Below are positions 34,570 to 43,752 of a DNA stretch of 64,000 bases, piece after piece (positions within the stretch are counted from its first letter, which is position 1; each line of letters starts with the position of its first letter). The stretch is from the NCBI RefSeq assembly GCF_008370685.1, contig NZ_VTZU01000035.1:1-64000 (forward strand), given 5' to 3'. The stretch comes from Aquimarina sp. RZ0 (GTDB lineage: Bacteria; Bacteroidota; Bacteroidia; Flavobacteriales; Flavobacteriaceae). Under the pieces are notes generated by a model that was not told the origin of the DNA, searched no databases, and saw nothing but the letters and a program-made list of their open reading frames with translations. A program made the translations under genes and the position numbers.

Positions 34570-37233
34570 TTAGATGAATGCTGGATTTTTCTTTTCAATA
34601 TCTATTTGGTGCTTTTTGATAAAGTCTATGACTTCGACATCAGTAACCAACCCTTTTTGTTTTAAAAGCTGTAAGGCGCTTAATACAATATATTTTGCAC
34701 TTATTTCAAAATGATTCCTTAAATCCGATCTGCTTTCACTAAGCCCATAGCCATCAGTCCCTAGTACATGATAACTTCCCGGCATCCATTTAGAAATACT
34801 CATACCCCAAGATTTTACATAATCAGAAGCAGAAACAAAAACTCCGGTTTCTTTTTCTAGTAAATTCTCTAGATAGTTCTTAGGTTTTTTTGCTGAAGTA
34901 GATAGTAATTTTGCACGTTCTACATCCATAGCTTCGCGATGAAGTTCTGTATAACTGGTTACACTCCATATATCTGTAGAAATATTCATCTCTTCAAGCA
35001 TGTGTGCAGCTTCCAAAACTTGTATCATAATAGAGCCACTTCCCATCAAATGTGCTTTTCTGGCTTTTGTTGCTTTTAAACTTGATTTTTGATAACGGTA
35101 CATCCCTTTAATAATACCTTTATCAACGTTTTTGGGCATTATTGGCATGACATAATTTTCATTGGCTACTGTGATATAGTAAAATATCTTTTCTTGTAGC
35201 TCGTACATTCTATGGATACCATCTTTAATTATCACTGCTAGTTCATAGGCAAAAGAAGGATCATAGCTTTTCATATTTGGTACGATGCTCGATAGAATAT
35301 GTGAGTGACCATCTTGATGCTGCACGCCTTCTCCATTAAGTGTCGTACGCCCGGAAGTACCACCAATTAAGAATCCTTTGCACATCATATCACCGCAAGC
35401 CCATATCATATCCCCAACTCTTTGAAATCCAAAAATCGAATAAAAAATATAAAATGGAATCATTGGTAATCCATGCATGGCATAGGCTGATCCTGCTGCC
35501 ATAAACGAAGCTAAAGCTCCGGCTTCGCAAATACCTTCTTGTAGAATTTGACCATCAGTACTTTCCCTATAATATGAAATACTTCCGGTATCAACTGGTT
35601 CATATAATTGACCTTTTGGTTGGTATATCCCTGCATGACGAAAAAGCCCATCCATTCCAAAAGTTCTGGCTTCATCAGGAATAATAGGAACAATATAATC
35701 TTTTACTGTTTCGTCTCGAAGTAATTTAGCAATGATACGTACCAGAACCATTGTCGTCGAGACTTCACGTCCACCTGTGCCTTGATAAAACTCATCAAAC
35801 AAGCTATCGCCAGGCGTTTTAAGTGGCTGACTCAAATCATTCCGCTCGGGCAAAAAACCTCCGAGTTCTTTACGACGTTCTCTCATGTACCGCATTTCAG
35901 GGCTATCTTCTGCAGGTTTATAAAATGTAGCCTTTGCCGCTGCTGCTTCACTCAATGGAATACCAAAACGACGAGCTGCTTCTACTCGTTCTTCAGAACT
36001 CATATTTTTCTTCTGATGGGTAGTGTTTTTTCCTTCACCAGAGCTACCCATGCCATAACCTTTTAGTGTTTTCATTAAGATTACACTGGGTTTCCCATTA
36101 GGTTTCCCTGCTTTTTTGAAAGCTGCAAATATCTTTTTATAATCATGACCACCACGACGGATAGTCCTGATTTCCTCATCAGACAGTGACTGCATTAATT
36201 GTTCTAATTCCGGATTGTCTTTCACCCAGTGTTCACGGACCTTATCACCCGGAAGTACTGAATACATTTGATAATCTCCATCCAATGCTTCTTGCATACG
36301 GTCGACTAGTATACCTTTGTGGTCGCGCGCCAAAAGTTCATCCCATTCACTACCCCAGATTACTTTAGTAACATTCCATCCCGCTCCGAGAAAACTACGT
36401 TCGAGTTCCTGAATGATTTTACCATTACCACGCACAGGACCATCCAAACGTTGGAGATTGCAATTTACTACCAAAACCAAATTATCTAACTGCTCACGAA
36501 CTGCTATATTTAATGTTCCTAAAGTTTCTGGCTCATCCATTTCGCCATCGCCTACAAAGGCCCAAACGTTCCCTCCTTTTTTAGATTTTAGTCCTCTGTT
36601 TTCTAAATATTTTTGAAAACGTGCCTGATATATTGCGCTGACTCCTATAAGTCCCATTGAAGCGGATGGTATTTCCCAAAAATCGGGCATTCTTCTGGGG
36701 TGCGGATACGATGGTAAACCACCTTCTTTCTGTAATTCTCTCCTAAAGTTTTTTAATTGGTTTTCGCTCAAGCGACCTTCTAAAAAAGCCCTGGCATAAA
36801 TACCCGGTGCCGCATGAGGTTGAAACGAGACCAAATCACCGTCATAATCATCAGATTTTTTCTTAAAAAAATGATTGAAACCCACTTCATACATACTGGC
36901 TGCAGATGCATAGGTCGCAATATGTCCACCTACACCTTCACCGCTGTCATACCCTTGTAAAACCATAGCCATAGCATTCCACCTATTAATGTTTTCGATC
37001 TTGGTTTCTAATACCGTATCACCAGGATATGGAGGTTGCTGCTTGGCATTGATCGTATTAATATAGGGTGAATTTAATGCCTCTCCTGCCAATTGAACAC
37101 CATTGCGTTGGGCAAAAGCACGTAGTTTATGAATTAAATCTGCTGACTGATCCTCTCCTTGACTATCGATAAATTCTTTCAAAGAAATAATCCATTCTGA
37201 CACTTCTAATTGCAAATCCATATTTTTACTCAT
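34570..37233 (-). CDS. aceE: Pyruvate dehydrogenase E1, homodimeric AceE type
   Basis: This 887-residue single-chain E1 has MAMVLQGYDSGEGVGGHIAT near the start. The thiamine-diphosphate motif is VGDGEMDEPETLGTL through VVNCNLQRLDGPVRGNGKII, then IRRGGHDYKKIFAAF, IPDEARTFGMDGLFR and GTDGYGLSESRSDLR. It matches E. coli-type AceE in length and layout. Most flavobacteria are expected to use a heterodimeric E1, so this copy is probably extra and acquired. It starts 55 bp from the 33-bp palindrome at 37288, the same motif that fronts the catabolic operons, which suggests induction together with a pyruvate-yielding pathway. Confidence 0.92.
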   Translation of the reverse strand: MSKNMDLQLEVSEWIISLKEFIDSQGEDQSADLIHKLRAFAQRNGVQLAGEALNSPYINTINAKQQPPYPGDTVLETKIENINRWNAMAMVLQGYDSGEGVGGHIATYASAASMYEVGFNHFFKKKSDDYDGDLVSFQPHAAPGIYARAFLEGRLSENQLKNFRRELQKEGGLPSYPHPRRMPDFWEIPSASMGLIGVSAIYQARFQKYLENRGLKSKKGGNVWAFVGDGEMDEPETLGTLNIAVREQLDNLVLVVNCNLQRLDGPVRGNGKIIQELERSFLGAGWNVTKVIWGSEWDELLARDHKGILVDRMQEALDGDYQMYSVLPGDKVREHWVKDNPELEQLMQSLSDEEIRTIRRGGHDYKKIFAAFKKAGKPNGKPSVILMKTLKGYGMGSSGEGKNTTHQKKNMSSEERVEAARRFGIPLSEAAAAKATFYKPAEDSPEMRYMRERRKELGGFLPERNDLSQPLKTPGDSLFDEFYQGTGGREVSTTMVLVRIIAKLLRDETVKDYIVPIIPDEARTFGMDGLFRHAGIYQPKGQLYEPVDTGSISYYRESTDGQILQEGICEAGALASFMAAGSAYAMHGLPMIPFYIFYSIFGFQRVGDMIWACGDMMCKGFLIGGTSGRTTLNGEGVQHQDGHSHILSSIVPNMKSYDPSFAYELAVIIKDGIHRMYELQEKIFYYITVANENYVMPIMPKNVDKGIIKGMYRYQKSSLKATKARKAHLMGSGSIMIQVLEAAHMLEEMNISTDIWSVTSYTELHREAMDVERAKLLSTSAKKPKNYLENLLEKETGVFVSASDYVKSWGMSISKWMPGSYHVLGTDGYGLSESRSDLRNHFEISAKYIVLSALQLLKQKGLVTDVEVIDFIKKHQIDIEKKNPAFI

Positions 37234-37287
37234 AACTATTAATGTTATTTGATTTCTTTAAAAGGAAGGCTAAAATAAGAAAAATAT

Positions 37288-37327
37288 AGTTAACTTTATT
37301 AATTATTAATATAATTAACTACTTTTG
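37288..37327. promoter_or_regulatory. 33-bp palindromic operator-like site with promoter box, aceE / hydrolase spacer
   Basis: The palindrome 37288-37320 runs from AGTTAAC through ATTAATTATTAAT to ATTAACT. It is directly abutted by TACTTTTG (37320-37327), matching the Bacteroidota -7 consensus TAnnTTTG in the plus direction, so a bound protein would block the promoter of the alpha/beta hydrolase gene. The spacer between divergent aceE and the hydrolase is 136 bp. Confidence 0.75.
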
Positions 37328-37369
37328 TAAAGTATAAGACCTTATTTATCAATTGTAAAAAGTAAATTA

Positions 37370-38179
37370 ATGCTAACTACCACGAATAAAAACATCACAA
37401 AAGAATATATTAAGGGTCCTTTTGGAAAAATACATTATTGGACGGTTGGGAAGGGAGAACCACTTTTATTAATTCATCAATCCTCATCATCTTGCGAAGA
37501 ATATGCAAGATTAGTTCCTTTTTTAGCTGATAAATTTCAACTTGTCTCTTATGATTGGCCGGGCCATGGAAATTCTGATGATCCTGATTTTGAACTTGGC
37601 GTACCTGAATATACTGAAAGTGCTTTAGCCGTTTTAGATTACTTAAAAATTAAAAAATGCCACGTATTGGGTCATCACGGAGGTGCTTTATTGGCTATGA
37701 ATATCGCATACTTGCAACCTGAGCGTGTATATAAACTAATATTATCAGGCACTAGTGGTCCAAAAACAGAAAAGGAATCAGAAAAATTTAAAAATAGTTT
37801 ACCTATTAAGAAGCATCAGGTCATACCAAAAGATGGTCAATGGATTCTGGAAACCTGGAAACGCTATACACATTACCTTGTTCATGTTGAACCTGAAGAA
37901 ATTCTAAGTCCATTTTTGAATAATATAATGTCAAAAATGAGACCATACGATGCACATTTTGGGGTTTTATGCTGGAATAGAGAACCCGCACTAAACTCAT
38001 TAAAAATGCCAGTTTTGCTCATACAAGGAAGTCTGGATACCTTTGTATCATGTCAAGAAAAATTATTGGATAATATTCCAAATGCTGAACGATTCGTTAT
38101 AAATAATGCAGGGCCATTTCATTACTATGGTAATCCAAAAGAAAGTGCGGAAATCATAAATAAGTTCTTATCCAGATAG
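37370..38179 (+). CDS. Alpha/beta hydrolase-fold protein lacking the nucleophile serine
   Basis: This 269-residue protein has a normal alpha/beta hydrolase beginning (GEPLLLIHQSSSSCEEYARL), YDWPGHGNSDDPD, the acid strand MPVLLIQGSLDTFV and a late His in NNAGPFHYYGNP. The nucleophile elbow, normally GxSxG, reads GHHGG (101-105), placing His103 where Ser, Cys or Asp is expected. So ordinary ester hydrolysis is unlikely. Options are a C-C or ring-opening reaction not needing an acyl-enzyme, a dioxygenase-like or binding role. It is the first plus-strand gene after the 37288 operator. Confidence 0.8.
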   Translation: MLTTTNKNITKEYIKGPFGKIHYWTVGKGEPLLLIHQSSSSCEEYARLVPFLADKFQLVSYDWPGHGNSDDPDFELGVPEYTESALAVLDYLKIKKCHVLGHHGGALLAMNIAYLQPERVYKLILSGTSGPKTEKESEKFKNSLPIKKHQVIPKDGQWILETWKRYTHYLVHVEPEEILSPFLNNIMSKMRPYDAHFGVLCWNREPALNSLKMPVLLIQGSLDTFVSCQEKLLDNIPNAERFVINNAGPFHYYGNPKESAEIINKFLSR

Positions 38180-38374
38180 CCTATAAAATATTTTAAAAAA
38201 ATGAATTAAGATCATTAATCATTATCTAATTATTAGCAACCAGCTCTAAAAGCTTGGTATACCTATTAGAAGTTAATTTTATCTCCTCTAGGAAATACAT
38301 CCAGATTTAATATTACCTTCATACGATAATCTCTTCTATATTAAAAACATAGACTTTAGTATAACATATAAATT

Positions 38375-38414
38375 AATTAATCAAGTTAATAGTTAATATA
38401 ATTAACTATTTTTG
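38375..38414 (+). promoter_or_regulatory. 33-bp operator-like site and promoter box upstream of the VOC operon
   Basis: 38375-38407 begins AATTAATCAAG, has GTTAATAGTTAAT in the centre and ends TAATTAACT. The right half is identical to the 37288 site over its last 11 bases. TATTTTTG (38407-38414) fits the -7 element TAnnTTTG, 30 bp before the ATG at 38444. Confidence 0.75.
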
Positions 38415-38443
38415 TATCTTTCGGAGGTAAAACTATATAATTA

Positions 38444-39394
38444 ATGTTTCAGTTAAAGTCAATATTAGAAATCGTATACAGTGTTGGTGATATAAAAAAG
38501 GTAAAAAACTTTTTCTGTGATTATGGTGGTTGGAATATAACGGGAACATATAATACAAACTCAAGTATATTAGATTTTTGGCAATTGGATACGAATATCC
38601 ATGCAACAGAATTTTTGATACAGTCTAATAATCATCCTACAGGACAATTGCGATTGATTAAATTTGAGGGCATTGCACAGGAATATATTCGATCTTCTCA
38701 GCAACCTTGGGATATTGGAGGGATTATGGATATTAATTTAAGGGTTCATGAAGTGAACAATACATTTGAAGAACTTAGAGAATTAGGTTGGCATGGATTG
38801 AGTGATCCCTTGCTTCAAATAATGGGGGCTTTTAAGTTGTACGACATTTTAATGAAGGGTTATGACGATACAATTATTGCCTTTACCCATAGGGTGGAAC
38901 CTCCAGTGGCATTAAAAGCTCCCATAAAATTACCCACACATGTTTATAACTCTTCATTAGTGGTAAGAAATTTGCAGGAAGCCCGAGAATTTTACATTGA
39001 TCAATTAGGTTGCAGCTTATTAAATGAATATGAAGTAAAGAAAGATAGTCCTCAAGAATCCATGTTTGGCTTACCATTTAATTTAGCTGATAAAGTAAAC
39101 TGCAAAGCCAATATTCTTTCTTTTGATGGTTCAAGGGACACAGTTTTTCAAATTATTGAATTTGAAGGAATAACAGGCAAAGATTTTACGCATAAGGCTG
39201 TACCACCTAACCGTGGATTTATGACATACAGGATAGAAGTCATAGGCATTAAAAGTTATTATGATCATCTTATCCGTAAAGGAGTGCATATCCTTAATAG
39301 ACTACAAAAAGTACGAATACCACCTTATGATTGGGTAGATACTTTTGCTATTAAAAGTCCTGAGGGAGTTTGGTTTACTTTTTTAGAAAAATAA
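38444..39394 (+). CDS. Two-domain VOC (glyoxalase/dioxygenase-fold) protein
   Basis: This 316-residue protein has two vicinal-oxygen-chelate modules: residues about 5-145 (LEIVYSVGDIKKVKNFFCDY, GWNITGTYN) and about 163-315 (HVYNSSLVVRNLQEAREFYI, DQLGCSLLNEYE, then WVDTFAIKSPEGVWFTFLE). It is a paralogue of the protein encoded at 45356-46381. The canonical metal-binding His and Glu set is not obvious in the first domain. VOC proteins include extradiol dioxygenases, glyoxalases and binding proteins. It leads an operon-like run behind the 38375 operator. Confidence 0.75.
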   Translation: MFQLKSILEIVYSVGDIKKVKNFFCDYGGWNITGTYNTNSSILDFWQLDTNIHATEFLIQSNNHPTGQLRLIKFEGIAQEYIRSSQQPWDIGGIMDINLRVHEVNNTFEELRELGWHGLSDPLLQIMGAFKLYDILMKGYDDTIIAFTHRVEPPVALKAPIKLPTHVYNSSLVVRNLQEAREFYIDQLGCSLLNEYEVKKDSPQESMFGLPFNLADKVNCKANILSFDGSRDTVFQIIEFEGITGKDFTHKAVPPNRGFMTYRIEVIGIKSYYDHLIRKGVHILNRLQKVRIPPYDWVDTFAIKSPEGVWFTFLEK

Positions 39395-39428
39395 AATATG
39401 GATCTAATTTTAAATAACATAAAATATC

Positions 39429-39896
39429 ATGTCTAAAATAGAAGTAGGTCAGAAAGCACCTGATTTTAAATTAATAGGAACCGATCTACAACCAGTGAGC
39501 TTAAAAGAGTATAAAGGGAAAAATTTGATTTTACACTTTTTCCCTTTGGCGTTTACAAGTATTTGTACTGCACAACTTTGTTTGACCAATAATGATAAGG
39601 AACTATATAACAAATTTGATACAGATGTTCTAGGAGTTTCTGTTGACTCACCCTTTGTGCTGAAAAAATTTGGTGCTGAGAATGCTTTAAACTTTCCATT
39701 AGCTTCAGATTATAATAGAACGGTTAGCAAAACATATGGTGTATTATTTGATGATGATTTTGCTGGTATGACGAATTTCTCAAAACGTTCAGTTTTTGTA
39801 ATTGATGGCAAAGGAATAGTGCACTACAAAGAAATTACTGATGGCAAAGCCTTACCTAGTTTTGAAAATATTAATAAAACTTTAAAAAGCCTCTAA
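39429..39896 (+). CDS. Peroxiredoxin (AhpC/TSA, BCP-like)
   Basis: This 155-residue protein has VGQKAPDFKLIGTDLQPVSL and the peroxidatic motif PLAFTSICTAQLC with Thr43 and Cys46. Cys51 is placed as the resolving Cys of the CxxxxC bacterioferritin-comigratory type. RSVFVIDGKGIVHYKEIT ends the fold. It reduces peroxides using thioredoxin. Within a VOC and flavoenzyme island it would deal with peroxide formed by the flavin oxidases. It lies 34 bp after the VOC gene in the same orientation. Confidence 0.85.
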   Translation: MSKIEVGQKAPDFKLIGTDLQPVSLKEYKGKNLILHFFPLAFTSICTAQLCLTNNDKELYNKFDTDVLGVSVDSPFVLKKFGAENALNFPLASDYNRTVSKTYGVLFDDDFAGMTNFSKRSVFVIDGKGIVHYKEITDGKALPSFENINKTLKSL

Positions 39897-39933
39897 ATAA
39901 AAGTTATATCATAAATAAATAGTTCGATATATT

Positions 39934-40446
39934 ATGAAAAAGACAAATTATAAATGTCCTTTTAAACTAAAGATCTTTGCCCTTTTTATGATACTATTAG
40001 TTATCAATATATATGGACAAACGAAGTCATTTATGATCCAAGAAGAAGAAGAAGTTCATGTAAAGAGAAGTTCCATACTGATATCAGATCTTAACAGGTC
40101 TTTGAAAATATATCAGGACATTTTAGGCTTTAAAGTAGTTATTATTGCCGAGTCTGATAAAGAGTCCTATGCTTATCCAGTCTTTAGGATGCCAAAAAAA
40201 TCAACTATCAGGGTGGCTACATTAAACTACAGTGATCAAAACCCCATCATCAATTTAAAAGAAATAACAGGAATTACATTACCAAAACCTATATCTGGAC
40301 CTTTCATGAGTACAATTCTTATTAAGGTTAAAGAACTCAAGTCAATAATGGAAAAGATACAAAATTTAGGACTAGAGTCTACAAAAGTACATATGGTTAA
40401 AGGTAAACGTATTAGTTATAAAGAACAATTTTTTGTTAACAGATGA
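39934..40446 (+). CDS. Exported single-domain VOC protein, apparently C-terminally shortened
   Basis: This 170-residue protein starts with a hydrophobic leader (LKIFALFMILLVINIYGQ), predicting export. The VOC domain follows: VKRSSILISDLNRSLKIYQD, ILGFKVVIIAESDKESYAYP, TLPKPISGPFMSTILIKVKE. It is a paralogue of the protein at 43750-44184, whose C-terminus continues EQAFVDFDGHLIVLYELIDK. Here the chain stops at EQFFVNR, so the last strand with a usual metal ligand is missing. It may be a non-catalytic binding protein or a decaying copy. Confidence 0.65.
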   Translation: MKKTNYKCPFKLKIFALFMILLVINIYGQTKSFMIQEEEEVHVKRSSILISDLNRSLKIYQDILGFKVVIIAESDKESYAYPVFRMPKKSTIRVATLNYSDQNPIINLKEITGITLPKPISGPFMSTILIKVKELKSIMEKIQNLGLESTKVHMVKGKRISYKEQFFVNR

Positions 40447-40565
40447 ATATTAAATTATGCAAAGAAAAAAGATGACTAAATTTAATACCTGGTGGTTCTT
40501 GATTCCAAAAGTATATAAGGGTATAGAAATTTCTTAATTAGAATTATAAAAATAATAATATATTA

Positions 40566-41573
40566 ATGATATCAAATCGATCACAAATAGTCATTCCGAC
40601 AGGAATTAGTGAAGGAGCATTAACAGGCTATATACATACGGCGACCTTTTGTACAGAAAATATAGATACCTATCGTCATTTTTATTGTGATGTAATGCAG
40701 ATGCAGATGGATGCTATTCCTCTTATGGAAGAAGAAAAAAATAAACAACGAGCATTTTGGAACATCTCAGGTGATATTGATTATGATGTATATCATTGTT
40801 ATCGAGCAAGCGTTCCAAGTTTAATTCAGCTAAGAATCTTGCACTTAAAAACTAGTACTCCTCATATTCATAATAGTTACAACTCTTATGAATTAGGTTC
40901 TTTTTCTTTAGGCTTTCCTACCTCGGATGCAAAGGCTATGGACAAGCACATACAAAAGTGTGGTATAGATGCTATGGCTCCTATGCAATTGGGTGATATT
41001 GAAAATCCCGATGGAACAAAAAGGCAGTATTTAGAAACTATTTATAAAGGTCCTGATTATTTACATTGTGTAGGTATCGAGCGTGTAAATCAAAAACAGT
41101 TGGCACCTTGTGATCCCAATAATGGTTTTGGCGGTCCTGGTTATTCAGCCTTTGTGGCCAAAGATTCAGATGCAGAAGTAGAATTCTATACCACTGTATT
41201 AGGACATAAAATTATATTCGATTCTGTTTGGGAAGCTGCCGATGATGGCGCACTAGGTGTACCAAATGGTACTCCATTTAGATTCTGTGGTATTTATGCT
41301 GTTAATTCGGAACAAAACCATATGTTATTTTTAGAATTCAAAGATGGAAATATGATAGATACCGGTGTACAAAGTTGTATTCCTAATCAAGGTTTGGGCA
41401 TGTGGACTTTCCAAACCAGTGACATTGATGAGGTGATAAAAAGAGCAAAAACAAATAATATCAAAGTGCACTCTGGAATTCAAGAAGTATCTGATTATAT
41501 TCTGGGTGATGGTAAAGCATGTTTACTCGAAACTCCAAATGGATTTTATGTAGAACTATTTCAAAAAAACTAA
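40566..41573 (+). CDS. Two-domain VOC protein
   Basis: This 335-residue protein has a first VOC module from about 20 (LTGYIHTATFCTENIDTYRH, FYCDVMQMQ) and a second from about 190 (GFGGPGYSAFVAKDSDAEVE, FYTTVLGHKIIFDSVWE). It ends LLETPNGFYVELFQK, where the Glu is the usual metal ligand. The first module has a His at the usual place, the second a Ser. Its stop overlaps the next start (TAATG), coupling it to the CpcT-like protein, so the two probably share a ligand or complex. Confidence 0.75.
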   Translation: MISNRSQIVIPTGISEGALTGYIHTATFCTENIDTYRHFYCDVMQMQMDAIPLMEEEKNKQRAFWNISGDIDYDVYHCYRASVPSLIQLRILHLKTSTPHIHNSYNSYELGSFSLGFPTSDAKAMDKHIQKCGIDAMAPMQLGDIENPDGTKRQYLETIYKGPDYLHCVGIERVNQKQLAPCDPNNGFGGPGYSAFVAKDSDAEVEFYTTVLGHKIIFDSVWEAADDGALGVPNGTPFRFCGIYAVNSEQNHMLFLEFKDGNMIDTGVQSCIPNQGLGMWTFQTSDIDEVIKRAKTNNIKVHSGIQEVSDYILGDGKACLLETPNGFYVELFQKN

Positions 41574-42139
41574 TGGAAAACGTACTCGAAAAATTTAAGA
41601 AAATACTATGTGGCACCTTAGATAATCAAGCACAGATTGACAAAGAACGTGCTGAAGGTCAACAAATACATCCATACGCAAAGCATGTAACTAATATTTG
41701 TGACCATAAAATCATTAATCGCCCCAAAGGGCACGAAGGAATCTACATTCTGGAAGAAAGTTATTATACGTACCCAGATAAAGAAATGGAAATAAAACCA
41801 TTGTTGTTTTACCTTCGTTCTGAAGGTACATACAAAGTACTTTTACAATCCATGAGATTGCCGCCACATATTAATCCTGTGGATGTCGTAAATCATAATG
41901 ATAATCTGGTATTAGACTATAATAAACTTATAACCAGTCCTTTTGGTATAGCAGAATACACTTTGCAGGTAACTGGTCAATTTACGGTAAATCATATTGG
42001 AATCATTAGTCCCGGAATTACCTTTCAACTAACCGAGACCCTCTCCGAAGGGCATTTATCCGTATTAGAGATTTTAAGAAAAGATGGGGTAAAATTGACA
42101 CCATATGAAACTCCTATAGATTATATTAAAATAAAATAG
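41573..42139 (+). CDS. Possible CpcT/CpeT-like (bilin-lyase fold) protein
   Basis: This is a 188-residue protein from the ATG at 41573; a longer frame from 41519 would overlap the VOC gene and is not preferred. The start MENVLEKFKKILCGTLDNQA resembles the opening of CpcT/CpeT chromophore lyases (a helix then LxGxFxNQAQ). GIYILEESYYTYPDKEMEI then corresponds to the family's EQ-Y-Y strand. The rest is beta-rich. Similarity is weak and judged by eye; a generic calycin barrel is the safer description. It is translationally coupled to the upstream VOC gene. Confidence 0.4.
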   Translation: MENVLEKFKKILCGTLDNQAQIDKERAEGQQIHPYAKHVTNICDHKIINRPKGHEGIYILEESYYTYPDKEMEIKPLLFYLRSEGTYKVLLQSMRLPPHINPVDVVNHNDNLVLDYNKLITSPFGIAEYTLQVTGQFTVNHIGIISPGITFQLTETLSEGHLSVLEILRKDGVKLTPYETPIDYIKIK

Positions 42140-42160
42140 TAACACTAAAAACCCATTATT

Positions 42161-43396
42161 TTGACAGAGCAAGGCAAAGAAACATTTTTTAAAGTACTCG
42201 GAATTGCTATTTTGGGTACAATTCTTTTGATTATAACTAATGGTATGACTGTTTCTGGCATTACCATCTTTGATACTGCAATTATATCTGAATTTGGTTG
42301 GACAAAATCTGAATTAAAATTCCGTGAATTGATCAACATGGTAGTAGCAGCTCTTATCATGCCTTTTATTGGTGCTATTATTGATCGTTACGGTGTTAAA
42401 AAGATGATGATTCTTGGGCTTTTAATGATCGCAGGGCTTTATTATTATTATTCTTTGGTACAAACACTTTGGCACGTTTATACTATTCATTTTTTATTTG
42501 CTATTGCTGTTTCTTGTGCTGGAACTCTAGCGACTGTAATAATGGTATCACAACGTATAAAGAAAAGGAGAGGACTAGCTATTGGTATTGCGCTAGCAGG
42601 AACTTCAGCAGGTGGAATGGTAATTCCGCAAATAGCAGGACCGCTATTAGAAAAATTTGGTTGGCGTGCTACCTTTCAATACGAAATTTTCTTACCAGTT
42701 TTAGCATTAATCTTATTAGCTATTTTTGTAAAACCAGTTAAGTATAAAATTAAACAAAGTGAACAGAAAAACATCAATGATGAGGAAACGGGTCTTTTTG
42801 AAATTACATTTAAAGAAGCATTAAAATTACCCGTTTTTTGGGCGATATCATTTGCCGGTTTTTTCTGCTTTTATAGCATCCTTGGTATCATTAGCAATTT
42901 ATTTTTATATTTAACTGAGTTAGGATTCACACAATCAAAAGCTGAGAACACCTTCAGTATTTTCTTTGCAATTATTTTGATAGCTAAGCTTGCTTCTGGT
43001 TACGTTGCAGAAATAATTAATGAACATCGATTGTTTAAAACTCAATTAAGTTTAATGATTCTAGGAGTAATTTTTATGGCATTGAACCAAGAAACATTTA
43101 TCTGGCCTGCTTTAATTGCAGTTGGTTTAGGGTGGGGAGGGCTTTATACTCTTTTCAACTATATTATTATAACAACATTTGGTATCAAATCGGCAGGAAA
43201 AATTGGTGGTGTAATCTCATTTTTTGAAGCTATAGGTTCTGGATTAGGTATTTGGTTAACCGCCTTCATTTCTGATAAAACAGGCTCATATAGCGCTAGT
43301 TTTTGGACTGTTGTCGTCTTTTTAGTCTTTACTTTTTTGATATCTTTTTTTATTAAACCAATTAAACAGAGTAATGAATTAGAGATGACGGATTAA
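42161..43396 (+). CDS. MFS transporter (monocarboxylate/oxalate-type)
   Basis: This 411-residue protein has twelve membrane helices, the motif FIGAIIDRYGVKKMMILGLL after helix 2 and a central loop (KYKIKQSEQKNINDEETGL). It starts with TTG at 42161, 21 bp after the preceding gene, closing the VOC-led plus-strand run. It is similar in type to the MFS encoded at 31039 but clearly diverged. It is likely a second permease for the same class of organic acids. Confidence 0.83.
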   Translation: MTEQGKETFFKVLGIAILGTILLIITNGMTVSGITIFDTAIISEFGWTKSELKFRELINMVVAALIMPFIGAIIDRYGVKKMMILGLLMIAGLYYYYSLVQTLWHVYTIHFLFAIAVSCAGTLATVIMVSQRIKKRRGLAIGIALAGTSAGGMVIPQIAGPLLEKFGWRATFQYEIFLPVLALILLAIFVKPVKYKIKQSEQKNINDEETGLFEITFKEALKLPVFWAISFAGFFCFYSILGIISNLFLYLTELGFTQSKAENTFSIFFAIILIAKLASGYVAEIINEHRLFKTQLSLMILGVIFMALNQETFIWPALIAVGLGWGGLYTLFNYIIITTFGIKSAGKIGGVISFFEAIGSGLGIWLTAFISDKTGSYSASFWTVVVFLVFTFLISFFIKPIKQSNELEMTD

Positions 43397-43586
43397 ACTC
43401 CTTCATTTACGAGTTCAGTTTGGCAAAAAGAAAACATCCAATAACATTTAGAAATAATTATCCCGAAAATGCCTAAATACACAACGGATTATATCTTGTA
43501 ATTAAGGCTCAAAGTATGTAGTAATAATTTTTAATAATTTTATATTCGAATCCCCAATATTCTATTGTTTTTGACTTGATATGATA

Positions 43587-43752
43587 TTATACGATTTGTG
43601 ATTAAAAAATTCGTATAAATTCATTGAATTATTTTTTCTTTATGCAAGGCAAAAAAATCAAGCATAGCTATAGCTATGCTTGATTTTTTAAACGAAGTAG
43701 AAAGGAAAAAGAAACGATGAATATGCGAAATTTTTAGTTATAAATCGTATTA
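43587..43752. mobile_element. MITE-like element, copy 1 (about 166 bp)
   Basis: It has terminal inverted repeats (left TTATACGATTTGTGATTAAA, right TTTAGTTATAAATCGTATTA) and a central perfect hairpin AAGCATAGCTATAGCTATGC. The whole unit recurs at 47185-47351 with about 95 percent identity by eye. The right end supplies the stop codon of the VOC gene at 43750, so the element inserted at that gene's 3' end. Confidence 0.8.

Noticed and set aside
43445..43475. Short AAATAATTATCCC(A/G)AAAATG match between 16571 and 43447
   Set aside because: Only about 20 bp of AT-rich similarity with no structure or wider alignment; may be chance or a fragment of an older repeat.
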